From the NCBI GenBank assembly GCA_037189845.1, contig JBBCIS010000001.1, positions 248,001-312,000 of the forward strand: DNA of 64,000 nucleotides, given 5' to 3'. This document shows positions 63,019 through 64,000 of this stretch, piece after piece (the first letter of the stretch is position 1; each line of letters opens with the position of its first letter). Origin of the DNA: JAMLHH01 sp037189845. Lineage in GTDB: Bacteria > Bacteroidota > Bacteroidia > Chitinophagales > JADIYW01. The notes under the pieces are model-generated. The model saw only the letters and a program-made list of their open reading frames with translations. It was not told the origin of the DNA and made no database searches. The position numbers and the translations under genes were made by a program.

Positions 63019-63456
63019 CTTAAATTTCTTGTTTGTAAGGCGTTTGAAACTTAAACTTCGCTCTCCGAAATTGACCAATAATCCTATTTCAAGATTATAA
63101 GCTTCCAAATAATTGATTGCCTGTGCAAAATGTACATCTTCCATTGATATAAGAGCTTTCAGCTCTACCGAAATACATTTCTCTACCAGAAAATCTACCC
63201 GACGAGTACCAATCTGAAACCCTTTATAAAAAACAGGCATCACAAACTCTCTTTCAAAAGATATACTGTTGCGGTTCATCTCGATTTCCAGCGCACGTTG
63301 ATAAATGACTTCCTGAACTGCGAAGCAATCACGAATACCTTTGAAAACAAAATAAAATCAATGAGTAAATCCATTTCCTAATTGTTTGTGTACTTCTATA
63401 GCACAACCTATAATCTTCGAGGTTAATTCTGAATATTTATACTCTTGTTTTATCAT
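63010..63456 (-). pseudogene. GxxExxY family gene with in-frame 51-nt insert and stop
   Basis: From the ATG at 63456 the frame reads MIKQEYKYSELTSKIIGCAI, then EVHKQLGNGF, then an insert of 51 nt (63316-63366) with TGA at 63358-63360. It then resumes in frame as QEVIYQRALEIEMNRNSISF, FEREFVMPVFYKG, RRVDFLVEKCISVELKA and INYLEAYNLEIGLLVNFG, ending at 63010. Without the insert this would be a standard GxxExxY protein of about 131 residues. These resemble PD-(D/E)XK nucleases and are of unknown function. The ATG at 63279 could still yield an 89-residue fragment. Confidence 0.8.
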
Positions 63457-63491
63457 AGCTATCATTTAATCATTGAAATCATAGTTCTGAC
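63452..63491 (-). repeat. TGATT-rich inverted end, right
   Basis: On the minus strand: GTCAGAACTATGATTTCAAT, then GATTAAATGATAGCTATGAT. The word ATGAT occurs four times at about 8-9 bp spacing; the last one provides the GxxExxY start codon. Confidence 0.6.
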
Positions 63492-63525
63492 AATAAGATG
63501 CAGCAACCGTGATGATTCCATAAAA
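63491..63525 (-). promoter_or_regulatory. Shared cassette upstream element, copy C
   Basis: On the minus strand: TTTTATGGAATCATCACGGT, then TGCTGCATCTTATTG. It is 30 of 35 identical to copy A before the KilA-N gene. It directly abuts the right TGATT end, so the GxxExxY cassette begins where the KilA-N gene would follow. Confidence 0.6.
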
Positions 63526-63654
63526 ATGACAAAAAGGTTTAGTCTATTTATTTTTCAAAAGGCATAGTAGTAACGGAAATATTGCAATTTTGTATTATGA
63601 GTATATTTAAGCTTGGTTGCATATTATGGAAAAATCATTTGATAACGACACCTT

Positions 63655-64000
63655 TTAAAATTCCAGCTTAGAACCCTCTGTTTTCAGCCAGTGGAGATGA
63701 ACTCTGTAATCGGGCATCGCTTTTTCTACCAGTATCCAGAATCTGTCGGAATGATTCATTTCAAATCTGTGTGCCAGTTCGTGAATGATGACATAATCGC
63801 AGACAACAGGAGGTACGAGCAGCAGCTTGGTGGACAAGCTGATACTTCCCTCACTCGAACAGCTGCCCCATCTGCTGGTAGTATATCTCAAAGTAATCTT
63901 ACCCAATTCTGCGTTGAAATACAGCCTGTTCAGCTCCTGTACGCGTCTTGTGATTTCCGGAAGGAAATATTGGTTGAATCCTTTGATGAGCAACTGCTGA
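63655..64000 (-). CDS. YgjP-like metallopeptidase (N-terminal part outside window)
   Basis: This is the C-terminal about 115 residues of a YgjP-like (DUF45) zinc metallopeptidase. The metal site HELAH is followed by NHSDRFW, as in the family, and preceded by SRWGSCSSEGSISLSTKLLL. The frame continues past the right edge. The gene converges with the LytTR regulator, but about 790 bp of cassette debris lies between. Part of its 3' end is repeated next to the regulator (62857-62905), as if the insertion duplicated it. Confidence 0.88.
   Translation of the reverse strand, partial: QQLLIKGFNQYFLPEITRRVQELNRLYFNAELGKITLRYTTSRWGSCSSEGSISLSTKLLLVPPVVCDYVIIHELAHRFEMNHSDRFWILVEKAMPDYRVHLHWLKTEGSKLEF

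Noticed and set aside
1..64000. tRNA, rRNA, CRISPR array, IS transposase
   Set aside because: No T-loop-like GTTCGA patterns in a cloverleaf context, no regularly spaced direct repeats of 25-40 bp and no transposase motifs were seen while reading. A tool-based scan was not possible.

Overview
This window comes from a member of the Bacteroidota. The signs are SusC/FecA-type TonB receptors with an N-terminal carboxypeptidase-D-like domain, a CotH protein with a type IX secretion sorting tail, several promoters of the Bacteroidota form (TTG or TTTG, about 20 bp, then TAnnTTTG) and few Shine-Dalgarno sites. The DNA is fairly AT-rich. I could not identify genus or species. No rRNA, tRNA, CRISPR array or intact transposase was recognised.

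Layout. (1) 1-4877: the DNA-repair pair sbcC (cut by the window edge) and sbcD, both on the minus strand but separated by a plus-strand KilA-N gene and a structured repeat. (2) 5044-10529: three paralogous regulators, each with a signal peptide, TPR repeats, one membrane helix and an AraC-type DNA-binding domain. (3) 10954-24850: the tryptophan locus. It opens with a leader peptide with three Trp codons and a terminator/antiterminator attenuator, followed by trpE-trpG-trpD, a DUF6922/AbiEii toxin-antitoxin-like pair, trpC, three paralogous secreted alpha/beta hydrolases, trpF (starting inside the last hydrolase gene), a Bro-N gene, a YdcF-like gene on the other strand, then trpB-trpA. An isolated hisH follows. 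(4) 25801-31208: a PH-domain-like gene broken by one TGA, a sulfur module (TauE/SafE exporter, MBL-rhodanese persulfide dioxygenase, YgaP/DUF2892 membrane protein) and a displaced copy of the 3' end of the MBL-rhodanese gene. (5) 31346-45424: AAA+ ATPase, CotH protein, ABC-F ATPase, aspS, a membrane-anchored protein of unknown function, a PIG-L deacetylase, a 47-residue membrane protein and a sodium:solute symporter. (6) 45636-55999: two tandem TonB receptors, a lipoprotein, an Mpo1-like/ALDH3-like pair, a large zinc-ribbon/nuclease protein and a small unknown protein. (7) 56096-62862: a probable siderophore uptake operon (TonB receptor, DUF4374 lipoprotein, PepSY membrane protein) divergent from a LytS/LytTR two-component pair. 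(8) 62863-64000: a nested wreck of cassette genes and the start-truncated end of a YgjP-like metallopeptidase gene.

The most unusual feature is a set of single-gene cassettes (KilA-N, Bro-N, GxxExxY) dropped into otherwise conserved operons. Three loci share the same 35-bp upstream element (2576, 20958 and, reversed, 63491). The third locus appears to be a KilA-N cassette whose body was replaced by a GxxExxY cassette with inverted TGATT-rich ends; the GxxExxY gene was later interrupted by a 51-nt in-frame insert carrying a stop. A second theme is a family of about 75-120 bp GC-richer, hairpin-forming intergenic elements found at least six times. Both were found by reading and aligning by eye; no database search was possible.
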